This document shows positions 43,113 through 51,356 of a stretch of 64,000 nt of DNA, in pieces. Origin of the DNA: Pseudomonadales bacterium. Lineage in GTDB: Bacteria > Pseudomonadota > Gammaproteobacteria > Pseudomonadales > Halieaceae. A program made the translations under genes and the position numbers. Location of the stretch: NCBI GenBank assembly GCA_024234735.1, contig JACKNV010000013.1, positions 13,595-77,594 on the forward strand, given 5' to 3'. A model generated the notes under the pieces. It was not told the origin of the DNA. It saw only the letters and a list, made by a program, of their open reading frames with translations, and ran no database searches. Numbering within the stretch: the stretch's first letter is position 1; each line of letters starts with the position of its first letter.

Positions 43113-44759
43113 ATGTCAAAGAAAAACAGCGACGTCATATCCTCCAGCCCCAACAGACTGGTCAACGCCTTTCGCGGCGGCCTCATGAAAGGCGCCGGCT
43201 ACGACACCGGCAACCTGGCGAAACGCCCCCTGATCGCCATCGCCAACTCCCATACCGAGATGACCGCCGGCCACAACCACCTGGACAGGCTGGCGGACAA
43301 AGTCAAAGAGGGCATCCTGGTCGAGGGCGGGGAGTACGCGGAGTTCAACGTGCCGGCGCCCTGTGACGGTATCGCCATGGCCCACGACGGCATGCGCTAC
43401 GTGCTGGCCCAGCGCGACCTGATCGCCGACATGGTCGAGACCCACGTGCGCTCCCAGGCATTCGACGCGGTGGTATTCATCGCCGGCTGCGACAAGATCA
43501 ACCCCGGCATGATGATGGCCATGGGGCGCCTGGACCTGCCCAGCATCTACCTCTCCGGCGGGCCCGGACAGATGAATATCCGCAATACGCCGAAGTTTGC
43601 CGACAATATAGACCACAGCGCCTACGGCGGCGATCCCGCCGCCACCGCCGAAACCTTCAACTGCAGCACCTGCGGCGCCTGCGAGATCATGGGCACCGCC
43701 AATACCTTCCAGTGCCTGGCCGAGGTGCTGGGTATCTGCCTGCCCGGCAGCGCCAACATCCCCGGCTGGCACTCGGACAAGCTGAAGGCCGCCCGGGCCA
43801 CCGGCCGGCGCGTGGTGCAGCTGTTCCACGAGGGCCTGAACGCGCGCCAACTGCTCACCCAGACAGCGATGGAAAACGCCGCCCGGATGCTGATGGCCAT
43901 CGGCGGCTCCACCAACGGCACTCTGCACCTGCCCGCCATCGCCCACTCCGCCGGCTGCACCCTGACCCTGGATCATTTCCAACGGGCCAGTGCCGAGGTG
44001 CCCACCCTGCTGGCCGTCAGCCCCAATGGCCCCTGGGGCATCCAGGATATCTGGGCCGCCGGTGGCATGCCGGCGGTGCTGCAGGTGATGCAGAAAGACA
44101 TCGACACTGCCACCCGCTCGGTGGGCGGCGGCACCCTGCAGGACGTTATCGATAATGCCGCGGTGCTCAATCCCAAGGTCATCCCGCCGCGGGACAAGCC
44201 GCATCGCCCCACTGGCGGCATCGCCGTGCTGCGCGGCAACCTGGCGCCGGACGGCGCCGTGGTCAAGCAGGCCGGGGTCAGCGAACACATGTTGCAGTGC
44301 CGGGGGGCGGCCGTATGCTTCGACTCGGAGGACGAGGCACTGGCAGGCGTCGAGCAGGGCAAGGTCCGGGACGGGGACATCATCATTCTGCGCTACCAGG
44401 GCCCCAAGGGCGGACCGGGCATGCCGGAGATGCTGGGCGTCACCCTGGCCCTGAAAGTGGCCGGCCTGGCAAATGCCGCGCTGGTTACCGACGGCCGCTT
44501 TTCCGGCGCCACCAGCGGCCCCTGCGTCGGTCATGTCTGCCCCGAGGCCTCCGACGGCGGCCTGATCGCTTTGATCGAGGACGGCGACCAGATCGAGATC
44601 GACATCCTCGAGGGCCGCCTTCATGCCGAGCTGGCAGAGGATGAAATCGCCCGCCGCAGGGCTGCCTGGCAGCCCGTCGTCAAGGAGGTGGGCTACGGCT
44701 ACATGGACCGCTACCGCCGGCACGTGCGCTCCGCCAGCGAGGGTGCCATCCTCGACTGA
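43113..44759 (+). CDS. IlvD/Edd family dehydratase
   Basis: A 548-residue Fe-S dehydratase. Cluster-binding cysteines lie in FIAGCDKINPGMMMA (about residue 124) and NCSTCGACEIMGTANTFQCLAE (about 190-200). The C-terminal domain has LVTDGRFSGATSGPCVGHVCPEA, which contains the family's DGRFSG motif. The family covers dihydroxy-acid dehydratase (valine/isoleucine synthesis), phosphogluconate dehydratase and sugar-acid dehydratases. This length and the nearby GntP-type permease favour a sugar-acid dehydratase or a second IlvD-like enzyme. The ATG at 43113 has AGGAG eight bases upstream. Confidence 0.9.
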   Translation: MSKKNSDVISSSPNRLVNAFRGGLMKGAGYDTGNLAKRPLIAIANSHTEMTAGHNHLDRLADKVKEGILVEGGEYAEFNVPAPCDGIAMAHDGMRYVLAQRDLIADMVETHVRSQAFDAVVFIAGCDKINPGMMMAMGRLDLPSIYLSGGPGQMNIRNTPKFADNIDHSAYGGDPAATAETFNCSTCGACEIMGTANTFQCLAEVLGICLPGSANIPGWHSDKLKAARATGRRVVQLFHEGLNARQLLTQTAMENAARMLMAIGGSTNGTLHLPAIAHSAGCTLTLDHFQRASAEVPTLLAVSPNGPWGIQDIWAAGGMPAVLQVMQKDIDTATRSVGGGTLQDVIDNAAVLNPKVIPPRDKPHRPTGGIAVLRGNLAPDGAVVKQAGVSEHMLQCRGAAVCFDSEDEALAGVEQGKVRDGDIIILRYQGPKGGPGMPEMLGVTLALKVAGLANAALVTDGRFSGATSGPCVGHVCPEASDGGLIALIEDGDQIEIDILEGRLHAELAEDEIARRRAAWQPVVKEVGYGYMDRYRRHVRSASEGAILD

Positions 44760-44859
44760 GGCCGTCCGCGAGAAGGCCGCGCCCCTGGCGGACCGCGGCC
44801 TCTCCGCCAGGGTCAGACTTGTACAATAACGCCCAATTTCTCCCGAGGATCGACAACCA

Positions 44860-46233
44860 ATGGACTACTTCGGCCTGCTCACCAGCGTGGTACTGCTTAT
44901 CTGGCTTGCCATGCGCGGCGTCGATATCGTTTTCGCCGCCCTGTTGTGTTCGCTGCTGGTCATCGTTACCAACGGCCTGCCGCTGGCCCTGGGTATGACC
45001 GAATATTTCTCGTTCGGACCCCTGGGGGCCTTCACCTTCGCCGGCAAATTCTTGTTGCTGTTCGTGGCGGGGGCGGTATTCGGCCGGGTGATGGGCGACA
45101 GCCACGCCGCCACCAGCATCGCCCTGGCCCTGGTGCGCAGGCTGGGCGCACACCGGGCGCTGTGGATCACCGTCATTGCCTGCGCCCTGTTGACCTACGG
45201 GGGGGTGGTGGTGTTCGTGGTGATCTTCGCCATGTATCCGCTGGGGCTGCGCCTGCTGCGCGAGGCGGATATTCCCAAGCGCCTGTTCTGCGCGGCACTT
45301 GCCCTGGGGGCCGGCACCTTCACCCTGTCCGCGCTGCCGGGCACGCCCTCCATCCAGAACGTCATCTCCGCGGTCGCCCTGGGCACCGACCTGTTCGCCG
45401 GCGGCTGGCTGGGGCTGGTCGGCGGCGCCATCATGTTCGGCGCCGGCATGTGGTACCTGGAGCACCAGCGGGTAGTGGCGGCCGAGCGCGGCGAGCATTT
45501 CGTCCCCGGCCCCCGCGACCGGGTCTGTGACGATCCGCTCAAGGAGGCCCACCCGCCCTGGCAGCTGGCCGTGTTGCCGCTGGTCCTGGTGCTGGCAACC
45601 ATCATCCTGCCACGGCTGGCCACCCTGGTGGCCGGCGAGGCCGCGCTGGCCTCCGGCAACCGCTTTCTCGAACTGATGCGGTTCGCCATCGCCCAGCCCA
45701 TCGTCTGGCCCAGTCTCGCGCTGTTTGGCGGGAGCCTGCTCGCCCTGCTGCTGTTTCCCCTGGTTCGCCGCGAGCCGCTGGTGGTGATGGGCGCCGGCGC
45801 GCAGGACGCCATCATGCCGCTGGTCAACACGGCCGCGGTGATCGGCTTCGGTGGCGTGGTGACCCACACCGCCGGGTTCGAGAGCTTTACCCGCCTGATG
45901 TTGGATTCGAGCCTGCCGCCGCTGCTGTCGATGTTTACCTCGGTCAGCCTGGTCTCGGCGATAACAGGGTCCGCCTCCGGTGGCCTGCAAATCTTCATGC
46001 AGACCATGGCGCCAGCCTATCTGGAAATGGGTATCGAGCCGGGCGCGCTGCACCGCATCGCCACCATGGCCAGCGGCGGTTTCGATTCCCTGCCCCACTG
46101 CGGGGCGGTGGTGGCCATGCTGACCATCACCGGGCTCACCCACAGGCAGGCCTACCGGGATGTCGGCATCATCACCGTGGTCATCCCCGTGCTGGCCACC
46201 CTGGTGGTGATGGGCCTGGCGGCCCTGGGCTGA
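44860..46233 (+). CDS. GntP-family organic-acid permease
   Basis: A 457-residue inner-membrane transporter with about twelve hydrophobic segments. It is recognisable as a GntP/CitMHS-superfamily carrier from AGAVFGRVMGDSHAATSIALALVRRLG, TYGGVVVFVVIFAMYPLGL, LGAGTFTLSALPGTPSIQNVI and GSASGGLQIFMQTMAPAYLEMG. The C-terminal HRIATMASGGFDSLPHCGAVVAMLTITG motif is typical of the D-beta-hydroxybutyrate/gluconate permease group. It lies 100 bases downstream of the dehydratase gene, so gluconate-like sugar acids or hydroxy acids are plausible substrates. It is convergent with the aldolase gene, 16 bases apart. Confidence 0.88.
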   Translation: MDYFGLLTSVVLLIWLAMRGVDIVFAALLCSLLVIVTNGLPLALGMTEYFSFGPLGAFTFAGKFLLLFVAGAVFGRVMGDSHAATSIALALVRRLGAHRALWITVIACALLTYGGVVVFVVIFAMYPLGLRLLREADIPKRLFCAALALGAGTFTLSALPGTPSIQNVISAVALGTDLFAGGWLGLVGGAIMFGAGMWYLEHQRVVAAERGEHFVPGPRDRVCDDPLKEAHPPWQLAVLPLVLVLATIILPRLATLVAGEAALASGNRFLELMRFAIAQPIVWPSLALFGGSLLALLLFPLVRREPLVVMGAGAQDAIMPLVNTAAVIGFGGVVTHTAGFESFTRLMLDSSLPPLLSMFTSVSLVSAITGSASGGLQIFMQTMAPAYLEMGIEPGALHRIATMASGGFDSLPHCGAVVAMLTITGLTHRQAYRDVGIITVVIPVLATLVVMGLAALG

Positions 46234-46249
46234 ACCTCGCCAGTGCCCT

Positions 46250-47281
46250 CTACAGGGCGCCCCGCTGGCGCGCCATGTCCAGCGCCAGGTCCTCGATCAT
46301 GTCCTCCTGGCCGCCCACGGTGCGCCGGCGGCCCAGTTCCACCAGGATATCGCGGGACGACAACCCGTATTTCTGCGCGCTGCGCTTGGCGAACAACAGG
46401 AAGGACGAATACACCCCGGCATAGCCCAGGGTCAGTGCATCGCGGTCGACGCGCACCATGTGATCCATCATCGGCACGATCTTGTCCTCGGCGATGTCCA
46501 TGGCCTTGAACAGGTCTACCCCCGTCTCCACCCCCATGCGCTCGCATACGGCAATGAACACTTCCAGGGGGGTGTTGCCCGCGCCCGCGCCCAGTCCGGC
46601 CAGCGAGCCGTCGATGCGATTGGCCCCCGCCTCCACCGCCGCCAGGGAATTGGCGATGCCCATCGCCAGGTTGTGGTGGCCGTGGAAGCCGAGCTCCGTC
46701 TCGGGCTTCAACTCGGCCCGGGCCAGCGCCACCCGCGCGGTGACATCGTCCGGCAGCATGTAGCCGGCCGAGTCGGTGATGTACACGCAGTTGGCGCCAT
46801 AGCCCTCCATCAGCTTGAGCTGTGCCAGCAGCTCCTCCGGCTCGATCATGTGGGCCATCATCAGGAAGCCCACCCGGTCCAGGCCGTCTATCTTCGACGC
46901 CATGGTCAGGTGCTGCTCGGAGACGTCGGCTTCGGTGCAGTGGGTCGCCACCCGTATGGTGGAGATACCGCAGTCCACCGCCATCTTCAGGTGATCAACG
47001 GTGCCGATACCCGGCAGCAGCAGCGCCGACACCTTGGTGTTCTTCATCTCCTTGCACACCGCGGTGAGGTACTCCTCGTCCGAGGCGGCGGGGAAGCCGT
47101 AATTCACGCTGGCCCCGCCCAGGCCGTCGCCGTGGGTGACCTCGATCAGCGGAATGCCCGCCTCGTCCATGGCCTTGGCAATATCGACCATCTGCTCGAC
47201 GGTGATCTGGTGCCGCTTGGGGTGCATGCCGTCGCGCAGGCACATGTCGTGAACGGTGATTTTCTTGCCTTTCAGATCCAT
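46250..47281 (-). CDS. mhpE: 4-hydroxy-2-oxovalerate aldolase
   Basis: A 343-residue class II aldolase of the DmpG/BphI/MhpE family, which splits 4-hydroxy-2-oxovalerate into pyruvate and acetaldehyde. Signatures include VHDMCLRDGMHPKRHQ (about residues 9-24; Arg and Asp of the active site), LIEVTHGDGLGGASVNYGF, YITDSAGYMLPDDV and FHGHHNLAMGIANSLAAVEAGANRIDGSLAGLGAGAGNTPLEV (about 198-241; metal-binding HxH). The C-terminal dimerisation part with LGRRRTVGGQEDMIEDLA is complete. It is last in a minus-strand series hydratase, acetaldehyde dehydrogenase, aldolase, with gaps of 119 and 89 bases. The aldehyde would be channelled to the partner dehydrogenase. Fragments of a second copy are found at 57632-57735. 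Confidence 0.95.
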   Translation of the reverse strand: MDLKGKKITVHDMCLRDGMHPKRHQITVEQMVDIAKAMDEAGIPLIEVTHGDGLGGASVNYGFPAASDEEYLTAVCKEMKNTKVSALLLPGIGTVDHLKMAVDCGISTIRVATHCTEADVSEQHLTMASKIDGLDRVGFLMMAHMIEPEELLAQLKLMEGYGANCVYITDSAGYMLPDDVTARVALARAELKPETELGFHGHHNLAMGIANSLAAVEAGANRIDGSLAGLGAGAGNTPLEVFIAVCERMGVETGVDLFKAMDIAEDKIVPMMDHMVRVDRDALTLGYAGVYSSFLLFAKRSAQKYGLSSRDILVELGRRRTVGGQEDMIEDLALDMARQRGAL

Positions 47282-47370
47282 TTTTCAAATCTCCACTCGA
47301 TGGGGACGCGTCGAATGACACCGGCGCCACATAAATTGCTATCTAGCACTGACGCCGTTAGTCATAAGCA

Positions 47371-48279
47371 CTAGGCAGCAACCGGCGTAAAATTGCCCGC
47401 CAGGATCTCCTGCGCGTACATCTCCGCGGTGCGCAAGCCCGCCGCCGTCATGATATCCAGGTTGCCGGCGTACTTGGGCAGGAAATCACCCAGCCCCTCC
47501 ACCTCCATGTATATCGACACCCGCTTGCCGTCGAACACCGGGCCATTTTTCAGAATATAGCCCGGGACATACTGCTGTACTTCGGCGATCATATCCTGCA
47601 CCGACCGGGTGATCGCCGCCTGGTCAGGTTCGTCCACCGTCAGGCAGTGTACCGTGTCGCGCATGATCAGCGGCGGCTCGGCAGGGTTGATGATGATGAT
47701 CGCCTTGCCGCGCTGGGCGCCGCCCACTTTCTCTATGCCGCTGGCGGTGGTGCGGGTGAATTCATCGATGTTCTTGCGGGTGCCGGGGCCCGCGGAACGG
47801 CTGCTCACGGTGGCCACGATCTCCCCGTAGGACACCGCCTGCACCCGGCTCACCGCCGCCACCAGCGGTATGGTCGCCTGGCCGCCGCAGGTCACCATGT
47901 TGACGTTCATCGCCCTGGCCGCCACCGCATCCGCGAGGTTGACCGGCGGCACACAGAAGGGGCCGATGGCCGCCGGGGTGAGGTCGATCATCACCGCGCC
48001 CCTGGCGTTGACCTCGCGGCTGTTGGCTGCGTGCACGTAGGCGGAGGTGGCGTCGAAGCAGATCTGCACGCCGTCCTCCTGCATGCTGGGGAGCATGCCG
48101 GCCACGCCCTCGGCGGTGGTTTTCAGGCCCAGCTCTCTTGCCCGTGCCAGGCCGGGGGAGTCGGGCTCGACGCCCACCATCCACACCGGTTCGATGACCT
48201 CGCTGCGCAGGGCCTTCATCAGCAGGTCGGTGCCGATGTTGCCGGGGCCGATGATGGCTGCCTTGATTTTCTTGCTCAT
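47371..48279 (-). CDS. mhpF: Acylating acetaldehyde dehydrogenase
   Basis: A 302-residue enzyme (DmpF/BphJ/MhpF family) that converts acetaldehyde, CoA and NAD to acetyl-CoA. The NAD motif is AAIIGPGNIGTDLL (about residues 6-19), the catalytic Cys lies in VNMVTCGGQATIPLV (about 130), and GPGTRKNIDEFTRTTASGIEKVGGA (about 165-190) and NPAEPPLIMRDTVHCL are family signatures. The ATG at 48279 follows a GAGAGAAG purine run and begins the conserved KIKAAIIG; an upstream reading from 48363 would add 28 unrelated residues. It forms a heterotetrameric channelling complex with the aldolase in known systems. Confidence 0.95.
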   Translation of the reverse strand: MSKKIKAAIIGPGNIGTDLLMKALRSEVIEPVWMVGVEPDSPGLARARELGLKTTAEGVAGMLPSMQEDGVQICFDATSAYVHAANSREVNARGAVMIDLTPAAIGPFCVPPVNLADAVAARAMNVNMVTCGGQATIPLVAAVSRVQAVSYGEIVATVSSRSAGPGTRKNIDEFTRTTASGIEKVGGAQRGKAIIIINPAEPPLIMRDTVHCLTVDEPDQAAITRSVQDMIAEVQQYVPGYILKNGPVFDGKRVSIYMEVEGLGDFLPKYAGNLDIMTAAGLRTAEMYAQEILAGNFTPVAA

Positions 48280-48398
48280 ATCTTCTCTCTGTCTACCTGG
48301 TAATTTCTGTGCCACTCCCGCCCGGATCGCGCACTCACAAAATACCGTCTGTTGCTGTCGCAAGCCTTGTTCCGCTTACCGGCAAAGCACCGTGCTGC

Positions 48399-49187
48399 TC
48401 ACACAAACCGGCAGCTACAGCCGCCGATGCCTTCCAGTTCCAGGCGCATCTCGTCGCCGGCCACTACCGGGATCAACGGCGCCAGGGAGCCGGACAGGAT
48501 CACTTCACCGGCCTTGAAGGGGATACCGAATTCACCCAGGGTATTGGCCAGCCAGGCCACCGCGGTCAGGGGATTGCCCTGCACCGCGCTGCCCAGGCCC
48601 TCGCTGTTGAACTCGCCGTTTTTGTAGATGGTCATTTTCAATGCGGGCAGATCGAAGTCGCGCGGATCCACCTCGTCGCGGCCCAACACATAGACGCCGC
48701 AGGAGGCATTGTCGGCCACCGTATCCTCGATTTTGATCCGCCAGGCGTCGATGCGCGAGTCGACGATCTCGAAACAGGGCATGATGGTGGCGGTGGCGTC
48801 CAGTACATCGGCCTCGGTGACCCCCGGCCCCTGCAGGTCCTTGCGCAAGCGAAAGGCGATTTCCCCCTCGGCCCGCGGCTGGATCAGGTTGCCCGCGACC
48901 GGGATCCGGGCCCCGTCGGGGTACTCCATGGCGTCGGTCAGAAAACCGAAGTCGGGTTGGAACACGCCCAGCATCTCCTGCACGGGTTTGCTGGTGACCC
49001 CGATCTTCTTGCCCACGATGCGCTCGCCATCGCGCTCCACCCGGCACTGCACCATATGCCGGCTGATGTGATAGGCGTCCGCGATGGTGATGGCCGGCTC
49101 GCGCTCGGTGAGGGGGGCGAGGCTGGCCTGCCCGCGCAGGGCGCGATACAACTCTTCACCGTGCTGTTGAATTTTCTCCGCCTGCAT
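48399..49187 (-). CDS. mhpD: 2-keto-4-pentenoate hydratase
   Basis: A 262-residue member of the DmpE/BphH/MhpD hydratase family, which adds water to 2-hydroxypenta-2,4-dienoate to give 4-hydroxy-2-oxovalerate. Recognisable stretches are ITIADAYHISRHMVQCRV, VGKKIGVTSKPVQEMLGVFQPDFGFLTDAM, QPRAEGEIAFRLRKDL (the Glu metal ligands), FEIVDSRI, DNASCGVYVLG and VAWLANTLGEFGIPFKAGEVILSGSL. I chose the ATG at 49187 because AGCAGG precedes it; a GTG at 49211 is possible. It is the first gene of the lower-pathway series and divergent from the GntR regulator. Confidence 0.93.
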   Translation of the reverse strand: MQAEKIQQHGEELYRALRGQASLAPLTEREPAITIADAYHISRHMVQCRVERDGERIVGKKIGVTSKPVQEMLGVFQPDFGFLTDAMEYPDGARIPVAGNLIQPRAEGEIAFRLRKDLQGPGVTEADVLDATATIMPCFEIVDSRIDAWRIKIEDTVADNASCGVYVLGRDEVDPRDFDLPALKMTIYKNGEFNSEGLGSAVQGNPLTAVAWLANTLGEFGIPFKAGEVILSGSLAPLIPVVAGDEMRLELEGIGGCSCRFV

Positions 49188-49284
49188 GATTGCCTGCTGC
49201 CGTGGTTTCACCTAGACTCCGGCAATAATATATATATATTTTTTACTTAAACAAGCATTTTATCGATATTTTGGCGCGACACTC
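49188..49284. promoter_or_regulatory. Divergent promoter region, hydratase operon / gntR
   Basis: A 97-bp gap with a strongly AT-rich core at 49226-49270, including an alternating AT tract at 49227-49239 and the palindrome TATCGATA (49261-49268). It must hold the promoters of both the minus-strand lower-pathway operon and the regulator. No GntR operator consensus could be fixed by eye. Confidence 0.5.
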
Positions 49285-49971
49285 ATGGCTGACTCTCCCG
49301 CAAACCCTGCGACTACCCACAAGACCCTGGGCGATCAGGCCTATGCCCGGCTGCGCCGCGATATCATCCAGGGCGTCTTTCCCCCGGGGGCACGGCTCGG
49401 CATCGAGGCCCTGCGCAGCACCTGCGGTGTCGGTGCGACCCCGCTGCGCGAGGCCCTGAGCCGGCTCAGCGCCGAGGGCTTTGCCGTCGCGGAGGGCCAG
49501 CGCGGCTTCCGGGTCGCGGACATCTCGGCGCGCGAGCTACAGGAACTGACCGAGTTGCGCATCGTGATCGAGGGGCTGGCCCTGCGCGAGAGCCTGCAGC
49601 GGGCCGACGACGACTGGGAGTCGCGGGTGGTCGCCGCCTTCCATCACCTGCAGAAGGTGGAAGGGCAGGCCGAGCCGGACCCGGTGCTGTGGGAGGCCCG
49701 CAACAACGACTTTCACCTGGCCCTGATCGCCCGCTGCGAGTCCCGCTGGCTGATGCGCCTGTACGAGTTGCTGTACGACCAGCACCGGCGCTACCGGGTC
49801 ATCGCCAGGGCCGAGCGGGGCGACCGCGACATCCACGCCGAGCACGAGGCGATGCTCGAAGCAGCCCTGGCGCGGGATACCGACGCGTTGCTCGCCGCCC
49901 ACGAGACACATATCAGGAATACCGTGGGCACTCTCAGGCGCCAGCTTCGCTTCGACCAGGGGGCACAATGA
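49285..49971 (+). CDS. GntR-family regulator (FadR/FCD subfamily)
   Basis: A 228-residue regulator. The winged-helix DNA-binding domain is at about residues 13-80, with YARLRRDIIQGVFPPGARLGIEALRSTCGVGATPLREALSRLSAEGF, the standard GntR pattern. The C-terminal helical FCD ligand-binding domain (about 88-215) has LTELRIVIEGLALRES, NNDFHLALIARCESRWLMRLYELLYDQHRRYR and HEAMLEAALARDTDALLAAHETHIRNT, whose Asp and three His form the usual metal/effector site. It is divergent from the hydratase operon, so it most likely controls it in response to a pathway acid. A 122-bp copy of its 3' end survives at 57731-57852. Confidence 0.93.
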   Translation: MADSPANPATTHKTLGDQAYARLRRDIIQGVFPPGARLGIEALRSTCGVGATPLREALSRLSAEGFAVAEGQRGFRVADISARELQELTELRIVIEGLALRESLQRADDDWESRVVAAFHHLQKVEGQAEPDPVLWEARNNDFHLALIARCESRWLMRLYELLYDQHRRYRVIARAERGDRDIHAEHEAMLEAALARDTDALLAAHETHIRNTVGTLRRQLRFDQGAQ

Positions 49972-50110
49972 GCGAGCCAGCCCGCCTGGTGCTGGAGCGG
50001 GTGCGCAACCTGAGGCGCCGGCAGCGGAATACTCCACAGCAACTGCTGTAAACGCTGCAATATGGCCGTGGACCTGCCGGTCGCGCCATGCTGGTATCCT
50101 CAAGCTTTTC

Positions 50111-50129
50111 TGCTAGATTCACCCTAGCA
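50111..50129. promoter_or_regulatory. Inverted repeat upstream of glutaryl-CoA dehydrogenase gene
   Basis: TGCTAG-attcacc-CTAGCA is a perfect 6-bp inverted repeat with a 7-base spacer, centred 43 bases before the start at 50163. The position suits an operator overlapping the promoter. The GntR gene just upstream is one candidate regulator; the motif is not otherwise recognised. Confidence 0.4.
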
Positions 50130-50162
50130 TTACCCCTACACCACACTGCGAGGAGCGCGGCC

Positions 50163-51347
50163 ATGGCAGCAGCCGGCAAGTGGCAGACCCTGAACTGGCA
50201 GGACCCCTTCGGCCTGGAACAACAACTGAGCGACGCACAGCGCATGGTGCGGGACACCGCCCGGCAGTACGCCCGTGACAAGCTGCTGCCGCGGGTGCAG
50301 CGCGCCTTTCGCGAGGAGCACACCGACCCCGGTATTTTCCGCGAAATGGGGCAATTGGGCCTGCTGGGTTCCACCATCGACGGCTACGGCTGCCCCGGGG
50401 TGGACTACACCTCCTACGGGCTGGTGGCCAGGGAGGTGGAGCGGGTCGACTCCGGCTACCGCTCCATGTTGAGCGTGCAGTCCTCACTGGTGATGTACCC
50501 CATCTACGCCTACGGCTCGCAGGAACAACGGGAAAAATACCTGCCGCGTCTGGCGAACGGCGAATGGATAGGCTGCTTCGGGCTGACCGAACCCGACCAC
50601 GGCTCAGACCCCGGCGGCATGGCCACACGGGCACGCAGTGTCGACGGCGGCTACCGCATCAGCGGCGCCAAGATGTGGATCAGCAACAGCCCGATAGCCG
50701 ATGTGTTCGTGGTGTGGGCCAAAACCGACGATGGCCGGATTCGCGGCTTTATTCTCGAAAAGGGCATGAAGGGGCTGAGCGCGCCGAAGATTGAGGGCAA
50801 GCTCGCCCTGCGCGCCTCCGTCACCGGTGAGATCGTCATGGACGAGGTGTTCCTGCCACGGGAACAACTATTGCCCAATGTGGAGGGCCTGAAAGGCCCC
50901 TTCGGATGCCTCAACAACGCCCGCTACGGTATTGCCTGGGGCGCGCTGGGCGCCGCCGAAACCTGCTGGCACGCCGCCCGCGACTACACCCTGGAACGCA
51001 AGCAGTTCGGGCGCCCGCTTGCCGCCAACCAGCTCATCCAGTTGAAACTGGCGGACATGCAGACCGAGATCGCCCTGGGACTGCAGGGGTGTTTGCGCGC
51101 GGGCCAACTGCTCGACACAGTGGGCATCGCCCCGGAACTCATCTCCCTGCTCAAGCGCAACTCCTGCGGCAAGGCCCTGGCCATCGCCCGCCAGGCTCGG
51201 GATATGCTCGGGGGCAACGGCATCTCGGACGAATACCCAGTCATGCGCCATATGCTCAACCTGGAAGTGGTCAACACCTACGAGGGCACCCACGATATCC
51301 ACGCCCTCATCCTGGGCCGGACGCAAACGGATATCCCGGCTTTCTGA
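50163..51347 (+). CDS. gcdH: Glutaryl-CoA dehydrogenase
   Basis: A 394-residue acyl-CoA dehydrogenase of the GCDH group, which oxidises and decarboxylates glutaryl-CoA to crotonyl-CoA. The catalytic Glu lies in NTYEGTHDIHALILGR near residue 370, with exactly the GCDH context. Further signatures are WQDPFGLEQQLSDAQRMVRDTARQYARDKL at the N-terminus, GCFGLTEPDHGSDPGGM (about 136), KMWISNSPIADVFVVWAK, GPFGCLNNARYGIAWGALGAAE and ARDMLGGNGISDEYPVMRHMLNLE. The ATG at 50163 has GAGGAG upstream; a reading from 50088 is rejected. The gene is convergent with the malonyl-CoA synthetase gene, nine bases apart. A role in degrading a C5 diacid from ring or side-chain catabolism is possible, but lysine/tryptophan catabolism is the default. 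Confidence 0.93.
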   Translation: MAAAGKWQTLNWQDPFGLEQQLSDAQRMVRDTARQYARDKLLPRVQRAFREEHTDPGIFREMGQLGLLGSTIDGYGCPGVDYTSYGLVAREVERVDSGYRSMLSVQSSLVMYPIYAYGSQEQREKYLPRLANGEWIGCFGLTEPDHGSDPGGMATRARSVDGGYRISGAKMWISNSPIADVFVVWAKTDDGRIRGFILEKGMKGLSAPKIEGKLALRASVTGEIVMDEVFLPREQLLPNVEGLKGPFGCLNNARYGIAWGALGAAETCWHAARDYTLERKQFGRPLAANQLIQLKLADMQTEIALGLQGCLRAGQLLDTVGIAPELISLLKRNSCGKALAIARQARDMLGGNGISDEYPVMRHMLNLEVVNTYEGTHDIHALILGRTQTDIPAF

Positions 51348-51356
51348 AACCCACCC

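Noticed and set aside
43116..44723. A 535-codon open frame on the minus strand
   Set aside because: Antisense to the IlvD/Edd dehydratase gene, with a low-complexity Gly/Ala/His-rich translation.
49968..50051. A 27-codon frame starting at ATGA over the gntR stop
   Set aside because: Overlapping start is suggestive of coupling, but the peptide is Arg-rich with no recognisable feature and the homology at the relic stops at the gntR stop codon, so there is no sign of conservation.
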